A stretch of DNA of 61,666 nt from the NCBI GenBank assembly GCA_946403845.1, contig CAMJBL010000013.1, forward strand, positions 1 through 61,666, given 5' to 3'. Position numbers and translations under genes: made by a program. The notes below the pieces were generated by a model. That model worked only from the letters and a program-made list of their open reading frames with translations, did not search any database and was not told the DNA's origin. This document shows, piece after piece, positions 43,027 through 51,635 of this stretch. Each line of letters starts with the position of its first letter. The first letter of the stretch is position 1. Source of the DNA: an uncultured Prevotella sp. Its GTDB lineage: Bacteria > Bacteroidota > Bacteroidia > Bacteroidales > Bacteroidaceae.

Positions 43027-43677
43027 ATGGCAAAAAACGCTAAATGGTCAGACGATTACTGGCTGCTGCTGATGCAGATTTACCTACAGAAACCTGTAGG
43101 CGTCAAGCCGATGTTCAACCGGAAAATGGTGGACCTCAGCCTGGAACTCCACCTGCCACCCAGCTTCCTTTTTAACAAGATGTGCCAGATAGCCAATCTG
43201 GAAACACCACGCATCGAGCATATCTGGGAGACCTACGGACGGAATCCCAGGAAACTGGCACGTGCCGTCAGACTGTGGCGCGAGATGCGAGGCTATGGTT
43301 TTGCCAACGCTTTCTATGAGGGCGTGGAAGTGCAGGAGACCTTTGAACGCGACTTCAAGCCCGTGGCTGAGGGAACGAAGATAACCCCGGTCATGCTGAT
43401 ACTGATCCTCGACCTCTACTTCCGTTTGACCCCAGCCACGATGGTCATAGAGACACCTGAGGTACAGGAATTGGCGAAGCTGATCAAGCAGATGCCGCTG
43501 AAAGTGGTCGAGGTCATGGACCTGTTCCAGCACTGTGACCCCTACCTGAACCGCAAAGACAAAGTAAACAGTCCGTTGTTAGCACCCTGCCGAGAGATCT
43601 GGCGCCGCTATGGCAATACAGAAACAGAACAACTGGCCGCGTATGCAAAACAACTGAAAGACTATTTCAGAGGTTAG
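43027..43677 (+). CDS. Conserved Bacteroidales protein of unknown function
   Basis: A protein of 216 residues from the ATG at 43027, chosen because the promoter -7 box covers the TTG of the longer frame. I do not recognise a characterised domain. It is soluble, mostly helical, rich in Arg and Lys, with several Trp/Tyr pairs (KWSDDYWLLLMQIYL, HIWETYGRNPRKLARAVRLW, LILILDLYFRLTPATMV). No signal peptide or membrane helix is seen. It has its own promoter and lies 31 bases before rpoN on the same strand, so the two are probably cotranscribed. Confidence 0.7.
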   Translation: MAKNAKWSDDYWLLLMQIYLQKPVGVKPMFNRKMVDLSLELHLPPSFLFNKMCQIANLETPRIEHIWETYGRNPRKLARAVRLWREMRGYGFANAFYEGVEVQETFERDFKPVAEGTKITPVMLILILDLYFRLTPATMVIETPEVQELAKLIKQMPLKVVEVMDLFQHCDPYLNRKDKVNSPLLAPCREIWRRYGNTETEQLAAYAKQLKDYFRG

Positions 43678-43708
43678 AAGTGAGAGGTGAGAGGCAAGAA
43701 ATAAGAAT

Positions 43709-45229
43709 ATGAGCGATAAGTCCTGGCAGATACAAGAACAGAAACAGACGCAAGTCCAGAAACTGGCACAGTCGATCTCGCAGCAGCAGATGCTGGTATC
43801 GTCGCTGGTGGAACTGCCCATTACCCAATTGGCAGACCGCATCAACACGGAGATGAACGACAACCCTGCCCTGGAGGTCGAGTCGCCAGGAGAGAATGCC
43901 GATTTCCCAGATAACTCGGAGTATTCTGATTTCTCAGAGTATTCTGAAAAATCCGACGAGGCCGCTCTCTCGGAGCGCGAGGAACGACAGTCGGCCCTGG
44001 ATGCTGCCCTGGAGAATATTGGCCGCGACGATGATGAGCTGCCCGTGTACCACGGGGGCAGTAATCTGTCAGAAGACCGCGAGGAGATGGTTTTTGGCAC
44101 CACGGAGTCTTTCTACGACCAGCTATTGGAGCAGTTGAGAGAGAGTGACCTGACAGAACGTCAACGTGACATCCTGGAATATCTCATCGGTTCTCTGGAT
44201 GACGATGGCCTGCTCCGCAAGGATCTCTATACCATCAGCGACGAACTGGCTATCTATCATAACATCGATGCCAACGAAAAAGAAATAGAGTCCGTACTGC
44301 ATATCCTGCAGGACTTCGACCCCGCAGGCATCGGTGCCCGTTCTTTACAGGAATGTCTGCTCCTGCAGATAGCACGACGCGACGACTCACGGGTGAAACA
44401 GTTGATGCAACAGGTGATCAACCACTATTTCGATGAGTTCACCCATAAGCATTGGAGTCGGATACAGACAGCTCTCTCACTGAACGACCAACAAGGGGAG
44501 GCCCTGTTTGGCGAACTGCGTAAACTGAATCCACGGCCGGGGGCCTCGATGGGGGAGACGGTCGGACGGAGCCTGCAACAGATCACACCCGACTTCATCG
44601 TGGACACACAGGACGACGGCACCATCACCTTCACCCTCAACAATGGGGAAATACCGGAACTCACCCTCTCGCAGTCGTTCATCGACTCGATGAATGAGTA
44701 TCAGCAGAACAAGGAGAACCTGAACCGTCAGACCAAAGAGGCACTGCTCTATATCAAGAAGAAAGTGGATGCTGCACAGAACTTCATCGAGGCCATCCGG
44801 GTAAGACGGCACACGCTCACGGTGACCATGCAGACCATCATCACCCTCCAGCGTCAGTTCTTCCTCGACGGCGACGAAGCCTCACTGCGACCGATGATTC
44901 TCAAGGATGTGGCGGAGAAGACCGGACTGGACCTCTCGACGATATCACGCGTCTGTAACTCGAAATATGCCCAGACACGCTGGGGCACCTTCCCACTGCG
45001 CCACTTCTTCAGCGACAGCTATGTCACGGAGAACGGAGAAGAACTGTCGACACGACAGATCAAAGCCGTACTCCGCGATCTGATAGAAGCAGAGGACAAA
45101 CATCATCCGCTAAGCGACGATGCCCTGCGCGAACAACTGACGGAGAAGGGATTCCCCATCGCCCGTCGCACCGTCGCAAAATACCGCGAGGCACTGGGCA
45201 TCCCCATCGCAAGATTAAGAAAGGAATAG
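43709..45229 (+). CDS. rpoN: RNA polymerase sigma-54 factor
   Basis: A protein of 506 residues. Region I is Gln- and Leu-rich (QKLAQSISQQQMLVSSLVEL), the core-binding domain follows the acidic region II, and the C-terminus has the HTH (DLSTISRVCNSKYAQTRWG) and the RpoN box ARRTVAKYREALGIP, which reads the -24 promoter element. It directs transcription that depends on enhancer-binding ATPases. The acidic region II contains a translated 18-base repeat (SEYSDF, SEYSEK). No enhancer-binding protein gene lies in this window. The gap to the next gene is a GTGAAAA tract. Confidence 0.95.
   Translation: MSDKSWQIQEQKQTQVQKLAQSISQQQMLVSSLVELPITQLADRINTEMNDNPALEVESPGENADFPDNSEYSDFSEYSEKSDEAALSEREERQSALDAALENIGRDDDELPVYHGGSNLSEDREEMVFGTTESFYDQLLEQLRESDLTERQRDILEYLIGSLDDDGLLRKDLYTISDELAIYHNIDANEKEIESVLHILQDFDPAGIGARSLQECLLLQIARRDDSRVKQLMQQVINHYFDEFTHKHWSRIQTALSLNDQQGEALFGELRKLNPRPGASMGETVGRSLQQITPDFIVDTQDDGTITFTLNNGEIPELTLSQSFIDSMNEYQQNKENLNRQTKEALLYIKKKVDAAQNFIEAIRVRRHTLTVTMQTIITLQRQFFLDGDEASLRPMILKDVAEKTGLDLSTISRVCNSKYAQTRWGTFPLRHFFSDSYVTENGEELSTRQIKAVLRDLIEAEDKHHPLSDDALREQLTEKGFPIARRTVAKYREALGIPIARLRKE
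43908..43962. repeat. 18-base repeat in the acidic region of rpoN
   Basis: GAGTATTCTGATTTCTCA and GAGTATTCTGAAAAATCC, preceded by a related unit, encode six-residue repeats (SEYSDF, SEYSEK). Confidence 0.75.
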
Positions 45230-45276
45230 TGAAAAGTGAAAAGTGAAAAGTGAAAAATGAAAAGTGAAAAGTGAAT
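45228..45276. repeat. GTGAAAA heptanucleotide tract
   Basis: About seven tandem units (GTGAAAA, one GAAAAAT variant) fill the gap between rpoN and the PAP2-like gene, directly after the rpoN stop. Confidence 0.9.
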
Positions 45277-45278
45277 AA

Positions 45279-45899
45279 ATGACAAGAGAAAAGGGAATCA
45301 TCCTCGCTGCAAGGCTCATCAGTATGGTGTTCACACCATTCTACCTACCCACATTAGGGTTGGTCGCCTTATTCATGTTCAGCTACATGAGCCAGATGCC
45401 CTGGAGCTACAAATTCCAACTGCTCACCATGGTGTATCTGCTGACAGTCGTCATCCCTACCGTACTGATTCATTTCTACCGTCGCCACCAAGGCTGGAGC
45501 CTCATCGACCTGGGACAGAAGGAACGGCGTGCAGTACCCTATGTCATCAGTATCCTCTGCTATTTCCTCTGCATCTACCTGATGGAACTGCTCCATATCC
45601 CCCACTTCATGATGTCTATCGTGACAGCGGCGCTGTTCATACAGATTACCTGCGCGATGATCAATGTGTGGTGGAAAATATCCACGCATACGGCAGCCAT
45701 TGGCGGCGTGGCAGGCGCCCTCTTTGTCTTTGCCGAGTTCTTTGGCTTCAACCCCATCTGGTGGCTCTCGCTGACACTCATCCTGGCTGGCGTCCTCGGC
45801 ACGAGTCGGATGATTCTGCGACAGCACAGCCTCGCCCAGGTCGTCGCCGGCTTCCTGGTGGGGGTCGTCTGTGCCATCATCGGCATCCTCTTCCTCTAA
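45279..45899 (+). CDS. PAP2-like integral membrane protein
   Basis: A protein of 206 residues with five to six hydrophobic helices. The order of helices and the segment GTSRMILRQHSLAQVVAGFL resemble the SR-x-x-x-x-x-H part of type 2 phosphatidic acid phosphatases, but the upstream K-x6-RP motif of active enzymes is not obvious (KERRAVPYVIS is the nearest). It may therefore be a divergent or inactive member; a lipid-phosphate substrate is only a guess. It sits between rpoN and purE on the same strand, separated from both by 7-mer tracts. Confidence 0.65.
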   Translation: MTREKGIILAARLISMVFTPFYLPTLGLVALFMFSYMSQMPWSYKFQLLTMVYLLTVVIPTVLIHFYRRHQGWSLIDLGQKERRAVPYVISILCYFLCIYLMELLHIPHFMMSIVTAALFIQITCAMINVWWKISTHTAAIGGVAGALFVFAEFFGFNPIWWLSLTLILAGVLGTSRMILRQHSLAQVVAGFLVGVVCAIIGILFL

Positions 45900-45907
45900 G
45901 TAATCAT

Positions 45908-45957
45908 AAAGTTCAAAGTTCAAAGTTCAAAGCTCAAAGTTCAAAGTTCAAAGTAAA
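45908..45957. repeat. AAAGTTC heptanucleotide tract upstream of purE
   Basis: Seven units of AAAGTTC/AAAGCTC end 2 bases before the purE ATG, so the repeat occupies the whole translation-initiation region. Confidence 0.9.
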
Positions 45958-45958
45958 T

Positions 45959-46465
45959 ATGAAACCAATAGTCAGTATTATCATGGGCAGCACCAGTGAC
46001 CTGCCCGTTATGGAAAAAGCCTGTAAACTGCTCGACGAGATGCAAGTACCTTTTGAAGTCAATGCCCTCTCCGCCCATCGCACCCCCGATGCTGTGGAGG
46101 AATTTGCCCGGACAGCGAAAGACCGCGGCATCAAGGTCATCATTGCCGGCGCCGGGATGGCAGCTGCCCTGCCTGGCGTGATAGCAGCTTCAACCACCCT
46201 GCCCGTCATCGGCGTTCCCATCAAAGGCATGCTCGACGGACTCGATGCCATGCTCAGCATCATCCAGATGCCTCCTGGCATCCCCGTGGCTACAGTGGGC
46301 ATCAACGGTGCACAGAATGCGGCTATCCTCGCCGTTGAGATGATAGCCCTCAGCGATGCAGCCCTTGCCCAGCGACTGGCCGCTTACAAAGGAGGGCTAC
46401 GGGCGAAGATCGAGAAGGCCAATAAGGACCTGGCCGATGTGAAATATGAGTTTAAGTGCAATTAA
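45959..46465 (+). CDS. purE: 5-(carboxyamino)imidazole ribonucleotide mutase
   Basis: A protein of 168 residues. It converts N5-CAIR to CAIR in purine synthesis. The class I PurE signature is complete: IIMGSTSDLPVM at the start (substrate phosphate site), SAHRTPDAVEEFA with the catalytic His, AGAGMAAALPGVIAA and GVPIKGMLDGLDAMLSI. I start at the ATG at 45959, which gives the normal N-terminus; the longer frame is unrelated sequence overlapping the previous gene. Length is standard. Its ribosome-entry region is made of the AAAGTTC tract. ispG follows after 36 bases. Confidence 0.96.
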   Translation: MKPIVSIIMGSTSDLPVMEKACKLLDEMQVPFEVNALSAHRTPDAVEEFARTAKDRGIKVIIAGAGMAAALPGVIAASTTLPVIGVPIKGMLDGLDAMLSIIQMPPGIPVATVGINGAQNAAILAVEMIALSDAALAQRLAAYKGGLRAKIEKANKDLADVKYEFKCN

Positions 46466-46501
46466 TTGTTTACAGTTGACGGTTTACAGTTTACAGTTGA
46501 A
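46466..46501. repeat. TTTACAG heptanucleotide tract between purE and ispG
   Basis: About four units (TTTACAG, TTGACGG), directly after the purE stop and ending at the ispG ATG. Confidence 0.85.
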
Positions 46502-47959
46502 ATGATATATAATCGAAGAAAAACAAGCGAGACCCGTGTGGGCAACATCGGCATAGGAGGCAATAACCCCATCCGTATCCAGTCGATGGCCACCACCGAC
46601 ACCAACGATACCGCCGCCAGTGTGGCACAGGCCAAGCGCATCATCGATGCGGGAGGAGAGCTGGTGCGCTTCACAACACAGGGTACCCGTGAGGCAGAGA
46701 ATATGAAAAACATCTCCGCCCAACTGAAAGCAGACGGTTATACCCAACCGTTGGTGGCAGATGTCCACTTCACGGCTCATACGGCCGATATCGCCGCCCA
46801 ATATTGTGAGAAGGTGCGTATCAATCCGGGCAACTACGTCGACCCTGGACGTACCTTCAAACATCTGGAATATACCGACGAGGAATATGCTGGCGAGTTG
46901 CAGAAGATCGAGAAGAAACTCCTGCCTTTTATCCAGATCTGCAAGGAACATCACACAGCCGTCCGTATCGGCGTGAACCACGGTTCCCTGAGCGACCGTA
47001 TCATGTCGCGCTATGGCGATACACCCGAAGGCATCGTCGAGAGTTGCATGGAGTTCCTGCGCATTTTTAAGCGGGAGAACTTCAACGACATCGTCATCTC
47101 CATCAAGGCTTCGAACACGGTCGTGATGGTGACAACCGTCCGTCTGCTGGTAGCCACCATGGACAAGGAGGATATGCACTATCCCCTGCACCTCGGTGTA
47201 ACAGAGGCCGGCGAAGGCGAGGATGGCCGTATCAAGAGCGCCGTCGGCATCGGTGCCCTGTTGACAGAGGGTATTGGCGATACCATCCGCGTATCCCTGA
47301 GTGAAGAGCCGGAATACGAAATCCCCGTCGCCCGCAAACTGGTGGATATGATTCCCGAGTGCTGCCGCCTACGTGAGGAGGCAGAGGCCAGCATCAAGGA
47401 CGATACCATCACCCTCGCCCTCGAGGCCCCCGATTGGGAAACATTCCAACTGAAGGCCGCCATGGCCGTAGGCGCCCTCCTCATCGACCGCAAAGCCACC
47501 AAATTAGTAATAACTAGTTCAACTAGTCAGGCTAGTCAGGCTAGTCTAACTAGTCTCTCTGACGCTATCCTCCAGGCCGCCCGTATCAAATTCACCAAGA
47601 CCGAATACATCTCCTGCCCGGGCTGCGGACGCACCCTCTACAACCTGCAGGAGACCATCGCCCGCATCAAGGCGGCGATTCAGCAAGAGCAATGCGAACT
47701 TGCTCGCATTGCCGAGCGTGAGCCGTCTCGCCTCGAAGAGGTCCAGGCTGCCATCAATGACCTCGTCGGTCTGAAAATCGGTATTATGGGTTGCATCGTC
47801 AATGGTCCTGGCGAAATGGCCGATGCTGATTATGGCTATGTCGGAGCCGGGCGAGGCAAGATCTCCCTCTATAAGCAAAAAACCTGCGTGGAGAAGAATA
47901 TTCCCGAAGAAGAAGCCGTGGAAAAACTCCTTGAGTTAATCCGAAGTGACAGGAAATGA
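46502..47959 (+). CDS. ispG: 4-hydroxy-3-methylbut-2-enyl diphosphate synthase with short insert domain
   Basis: A protein of 485 residues that reduces methylerythritol cyclodiphosphate in the MEP isoprenoid pathway. The TIM-barrel part (IRIQSMATTDTND, VADVHFTAHTADIA, RIGVNHGSL) is followed by the 4Fe-4S domain with CPGCG (about 371-375) and GCIVNGPGEMADAD. Many Bacteroidetes homologues carry a large insert between these parts; here only about 70-80 extra residues are seen, and they include the translated 9-mer repeat ITSSTSQASQASLTSLSD. A second unusual segment, EQCELARIAEREPSRLEEVQ, comes from a palindromic element just before the last Cys region. All cluster-ligand Cys are kept. I start at the ATG at 46502 because the upstream codons are repeat sequence. 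Confidence 0.93.
   Translation: MIYNRRKTSETRVGNIGIGGNNPIRIQSMATTDTNDTAASVAQAKRIIDAGGELVRFTTQGTREAENMKNISAQLKADGYTQPLVADVHFTAHTADIAAQYCEKVRINPGNYVDPGRTFKHLEYTDEEYAGELQKIEKKLLPFIQICKEHHTAVRIGVNHGSLSDRIMSRYGDTPEGIVESCMEFLRIFKRENFNDIVISIKASNTVVMVTTVRLLVATMDKEDMHYPLHLGVTEAGEGEDGRIKSAVGIGALLTEGIGDTIRVSLSEEPEYEIPVARKLVDMIPECCRLREEAEASIKDDTITLALEAPDWETFQLKAAMAVGALLIDRKATKLVITSSTSQASQASLTSLSDAILQAARIKFTKTEYISCPGCGRTLYNLQETIARIKAAIQQEQCELARIAEREPSRLEEVQAAINDLVGLKIGIMGCIVNGPGEMADADYGYVGAGRGKISLYKQKTCVEKNIPEEEAVEKLLELIRSDRK
47512..47556. repeat. CTAGTTCGG-family tract inside ispG
   Basis: Five units (ACTAGTTCA, ACTAGTCAG, GCTAGTCAG, GCTAGTCTA, ACTAGTCTC), read as TSSTSQASQASLTS at the place of the insert domain. 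Confidence 0.85.
47685..47716. repeat. Palindromic element inside ispG
   Basis: GCAATGCGA (47689-47697) and TCGCATTGC (47704-47712) form a perfect 9-bp stem with a 6-base loop. It is translated as part of QCELARIAEREP, a segment I do not expect in IspG. Confidence 0.7.
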
Positions 47960-47987
47960 GCCTGAAACGTTAATAAAGGAAAACAAA

Positions 47988-48020
47988 TTGCAGAAATATG
48001 CAGAGAAAGGTGTACCTTTG
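47988..48020 (+). promoter_or_regulatory. Promoter upstream of the DUF5686 gene
   Basis: TTG (47988-47990), 22 bases, TACCTTTG (48013-48020). The ATG is 36 bases further on. Confidence 0.6.
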
Positions 48021-48056
48021 CACACGAATTCTTTGGGAAAAGGAACGTTTACGTAA

Positions 48057-50624
48057 ATGATTCAACGAATATATCTCATATTGCTGCTTGTGTTGGGTCT
48101 CAATGTGACCATTTCGGCACAGCAGCTCATAAAAGGAACAATCAAAGACGCCGAGACAGGCGAGGCAATCCCCTTTGCCAGTGTGGTCTACAAGGGCCAT
48201 AACCTCGCTGTTATCTCTGATATCGATGGTGTCTACTCCATTAGGCGACACTTAGGGTGGAAAATCACCTTCAGTGCCGTTGGCTATCAGTCGCAGGTAA
48301 TCACCGTGACTTCCGATACCAAGAGTGAACTTGACATCGCTCTGAAATCCGACAAGATGCAGCTGGCCGAGGTGACCGTCACCACCAAACGAAGCCGATA
48401 CAGCCGGAAGAACAATCCCGCTGTAGAACTGATGAAGAAAGTCATTGCAGCCAAAAAGCTCAGCGACCTCTCCAACCACGATTACTATCAGTACGACAAA
48501 TACGAGAAACTGACGCTGGCTGCCAACGACCTTACACCGAAGCGTTTGGAGGAGAAGCCGTTCTCCAGTACACCCTGGCTGATGGATCAGGTAGAGACCT
48601 GTAAGTACAACAACAAGAAAATCCTTCCCATCAGTGTCGACGAGACCGTCTCGCAGATTGTCTATCGCAAGGATCCGCAGTCGAAGAAGACCTATATCAA
48701 GGGTGAACAGTCGTCAGGTCTGAACGACCTGTTCCAAACGGGTGACATCCTCAATGTCGTACTGAAAGAGGTGTTTACCGATGTCGACCTCTACGACGAC
48801 CAGATCCGTCTGGTACAGTATCCCTTTACCTCGCCGATTGGCAAGGATGCCATCAACTTCTACCGTTTCTACATTCAGGATACGGTGAAGATTGAGCGAG
48901 ATAGCTGTATCCACCTGCATTTCCTGCCCAACAACCAGATGGACTTCGGTTTCCGTGGCGATATCTACATCTTGAAGGATTCCTCATATCATGTGCGCCG
49001 TTGTGAGCTGACCCTGCCCAAACAGACCTCCGTCAACTTCGTGAAGAACATGCGTATCGAACAGGAGTTCGAGCAGTTGGACAATGGTGAATGGGTGCTG
49101 ACGCAAGACGATATGATTGCCGAACTGGAGTTCGCCAAGTTCATACAGGAAGCCATCGTCATTCGTACCACCCGCTTGGGCGAGTACTCCTTTGCAGAGA
49201 TTCCAAAGAAGATGTTCAAGGGCAAACGCACGGAGATCAAGGAGCCTGACGCCGGCATGCGAGGCAAGAACTTCTGGAGCCAGTACCGACAAGTGGAACT
49301 CACCAAGAGCGAGGACTCCATGGGTGACTTCGTGAAGAACATCCAGAAAATCAAGGGCTTTAAGTACATCATGATCGGTCTGAACGCCCTGATCGAGAAC
49401 TCTATCGAGACCAGCGACCCCAATAAGTTCGACATCTCGCCCGTGAACACCATCGTTTCACGAAACTTCATCGACGGTTGGCGCACCCGTATGAGCATGC
49501 AGACCACCGCCAACCTCAACAAACGTTGGTTCTGGCAGGGCTATTACGCCCATGCCTGGGGCAGTCACCGCAACTACTACAGCACAAAGGCCACCTACTC
49601 CTTCATCGACAAGATCTATATGCCGTGGGAGTATCCCAAGCGCACGCTGATGATTGAGAGTTCCTATGACCTGGCCTCACCCAGCGACCGTTACCTGCCT
49701 ACCGATAAGGATAACATGTTCGTGGCCTTTAAGTGGGCTGATGTCAACAAGATGACGCTCGCCAACCGTCAGCAGATTGCCTTCGAATACGAGATGTATG
49801 GTGGTCTGAAGACATCGCTGAGTCTCAAGGCAGAGGAGCACGAGGCCGTAGGCGCCATGTCGTTCCGAAAGCTTAGCCAACCCAAAATAGAGTATACCGG
49901 ACTGGACCGCCACCGCGAATTCCTCCGTACCACGGAGCTCTTTGCCGAAGTGCGCTATGCCCCTGATGAGACCTACATCAACAGTAAGCAGCGCCGTGTC
50001 ACCATCAACAAGGATGCGCCTGCCATCTCCATCGCCCATACCTTCGGTTTCAAGAATGTGCTGGGTGGTCAGTATGAGTCCAACTTCACCGAGGCTAAGC
50101 TGTATAAGCGCTTCTGGATGAACAGCTGGGGAAAGATAGACCTTTTCCTCAAGGCTGGCATACAGTGGAACCAGGTGCCTTACATGCTGCTCATCCATCC
50201 GCTGGCAAACCTTTCCTATATCGGCCAGGAGGAGATGTTCTGCCTGATCAACAACATGGAGTTCCTCAACGACCGCTATGCCTCAATGATGTTGTCATGG
50301 GACTTCAACGGCAAGTTCTTCAACCGTATCCCACTCATCAAGAAGTTGAAGTGGCGTGAATATTTCGCTGTAAACACCCTTTGGGGTGACCTCAGCGACA
50401 AGAACAACCCCAATCTGCCTGAGAATGCCGGCAGCGACAAGCTGATGTACTTCCCCGACGGCTGTTATACCATGGACCCCAAACGTCCCTATGTCGAGAT
50501 AGTGGCCGGTATACATAATATCTTCAAGATTGTACACATCGAATACGTGCGCCGTCTGAACTACATGGATCTGCCGACAGCCCACAGATGGGGCATGCGC
50601 TATGTCATTCGTTTAACATTCTAA
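48057..50624 (+). CDS. DUF5686 family outer-membrane protein with CarboxypepD-reg domain
   Basis: A protein of 855 residues. A signal peptide (MIQRIYLILLLVLGLNVTISAQ) is followed by a carboxypeptidase-regulatory-like beta sandwich (about 24-100; KGTIKDAETGEAIPFASVVY, ISDIDGVYSI), the small domain found at the N-terminus of many TonB-dependent receptors. The remaining 750 residues match DUF5686: NPAVELMKKVIAAKKLSDLS, DVDLYDDQIRLVQYPFTSPI, and a C-terminal half of alternating beta strands ending in RWGMRYVIRLTF, with the terminal aromatic typical of outer-membrane barrels. There is no TonB box or plug. Function is unknown. It has its own promoter and precedes the CDP-alcohol transferase by 15 bases. 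Confidence 0.85.
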   Translation: MIQRIYLILLLVLGLNVTISAQQLIKGTIKDAETGEAIPFASVVYKGHNLAVISDIDGVYSIRRHLGWKITFSAVGYQSQVITVTSDTKSELDIALKSDKMQLAEVTVTTKRSRYSRKNNPAVELMKKVIAAKKLSDLSNHDYYQYDKYEKLTLAANDLTPKRLEEKPFSSTPWLMDQVETCKYNNKKILPISVDETVSQIVYRKDPQSKKTYIKGEQSSGLNDLFQTGDILNVVLKEVFTDVDLYDDQIRLVQYPFTSPIGKDAINFYRFYIQDTVKIERDSCIHLHFLPNNQMDFGFRGDIYILKDSSYHVRRCELTLPKQTSVNFVKNMRIEQEFEQLDNGEWVLTQDDMIAELEFAKFIQEAIVIRTTRLGEYSFAEIPKKMFKGKRTEIKEPDAGMRGKNFWSQYRQVELTKSEDSMGDFVKNIQKIKGFKYIMIGLNALIENSIETSDPNKFDISPVNTIVSRNFIDGWRTRMSMQTTANLNKRWFWQGYYAHAWGSHRNYYSTKATYSFIDKIYMPWEYPKRTLMIESSYDLASPSDRYLPTDKDNMFVAFKWADVNKMTLANRQQIAFEYEMYGGLKTSLSLKAEEHEAVGAMSFRKLSQPKIEYTGLDRHREFLRTTELFAEVRYAPDETYINSKQRRVTINKDAPAISIAHTFGFKNVLGGQYESNFTEAKLYKRFWMNSWGKIDLFLKAGIQWNQVPYMLLIHPLANLSYIGQEEMFCLINNMEFLNDRYASMMLSWDFNGKFFNRIPLIKKLKWREYFAVNTLWGDLSDKNNPNLPENAGSDKLMYFPDGCYTMDPKRPYVEIVAGIHNIFKIVHIEYVRRLNYMDLPTAHRWGMRYVIRLTF

Positions 50625-50639
50625 ACACGAATCACTATC

Positions 50640-51620
50640 ATGAACGAGAATATCTCTAAAACACTGAAATCCTCTGAGACCGACGACTGGTTGGACCTGC
50701 ACATCGTACGTCCGTTGTGCTTCTATTTCGTCAGGTTCTTCGCCTGGCTGGGCATCACGCCCAATACCGTCACCATCCTGTCGATGTTCGTCGGCGCCGC
50801 CAGCAGCTATTTCTTCGCCAGCGGTTGTCTTTATTATGAGGGAACAAAAGGACTGACCTATAACCTCATTGGCATTGCCCTGCTGATCATTGCCGACCTG
50901 CTCGACTGTACCGACGGACAACTGGCACGCTACACAGGTCAGAAGAGCCGCATGGGCCGTATCCTCGACGGTATCGCCGGCTTCACTTGGTTTATTCCCA
51001 TCTACCACGTGCTTATCTATCGCTTCTACATGCATCACAGCATAGAGTTCGGCTGGCTGGGCATCGAGGACACCCAACAGAATACCATCATCGCCACCAT
51101 CGTGGTCTATGTCGTAGGATGGATTTCCGGTCTTGTGGGCATGGGCAGTCAGTCACGTCTGGCCGACTACTATTACCAAATACATCTCTTCTTCCTGAAG
51201 GGCGAGAAAGGCAGCGAGCTCGACGACAGTCAGCGTCAGAAGGAGATCTATGAACAGATGCCTGCCGACACGAGTTGGATAGAGCGCACGTTCCAGAAGT
51301 CATACATCGACTATACACGCAAGCAGGAAAAGGTCACCCCGCAGTTCCAGCGCCTCATGTTGCAGCTGCGCCAGAAATACGGCAGTGCCGGTAACATGCC
51401 GGCAGAGGTACGCGAGGCATTCCACAGTCAGTCTCTGCCACTGATGAAGTGGAACGGTCTGCTCACCTTCAACTTCCGCTCTGCCTGGTTCTTCCTGTTC
51501 TGTCTGCTCGACATACCAGCTGTTAATTTCCTCTTCGAGATTATCTGCATGGGACTGCTGGCCTATTACATCAACCACCGTCATGAAGCCTTCTGCAAAC
51601 GGATTGCAGACCAATTATAA
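50640..51620 (+). CDS. CDP-alcohol phosphatidyltransferase family membrane protein with altered last motif residue
   Basis: A protein of 326 residues with about six membrane helices. The CDP-alcohol phosphotransferase motif DxxDGxxAR-x8-GxxxD is clear in DCTDGQLARYTGQKSRMG and RILDGIAGF (about residues 86-113). The fourth Asp of the canonical motif (D-x3-D), proposed as general base in the family, is replaced by Gly here. A soluble insertion (about 185-265) and a C-terminal helix pair follow. The enzyme should transfer a phospho-alcohol from a CDP-activated donor or acceptor; the head group is unknown. It is followed by a flippase-like gene, a PLP enzyme and a LicC-like cytidylyltransferase on the same strand. 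Confidence 0.82.
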   Translation: MNENISKTLKSSETDDWLDLHIVRPLCFYFVRFFAWLGITPNTVTILSMFVGAASSYFFASGCLYYEGTKGLTYNLIGIALLIIADLLDCTDGQLARYTGQKSRMGRILDGIAGFTWFIPIYHVLIYRFYMHHSIEFGWLGIEDTQQNTIIATIVVYVVGWISGLVGMGSQSRLADYYYQIHLFFLKGEKGSELDDSQRQKEIYEQMPADTSWIERTFQKSYIDYTRKQEKVTPQFQRLMLQLRQKYGSAGNMPAEVREAFHSQSLPLMKWNGLLTFNFRSAWFFLFCLLDIPAVNFLFEIICMGLLAYYINHRHEAFCKRIADQL

Positions 51621-51635
51621 CCAAGGAGAACCGGC

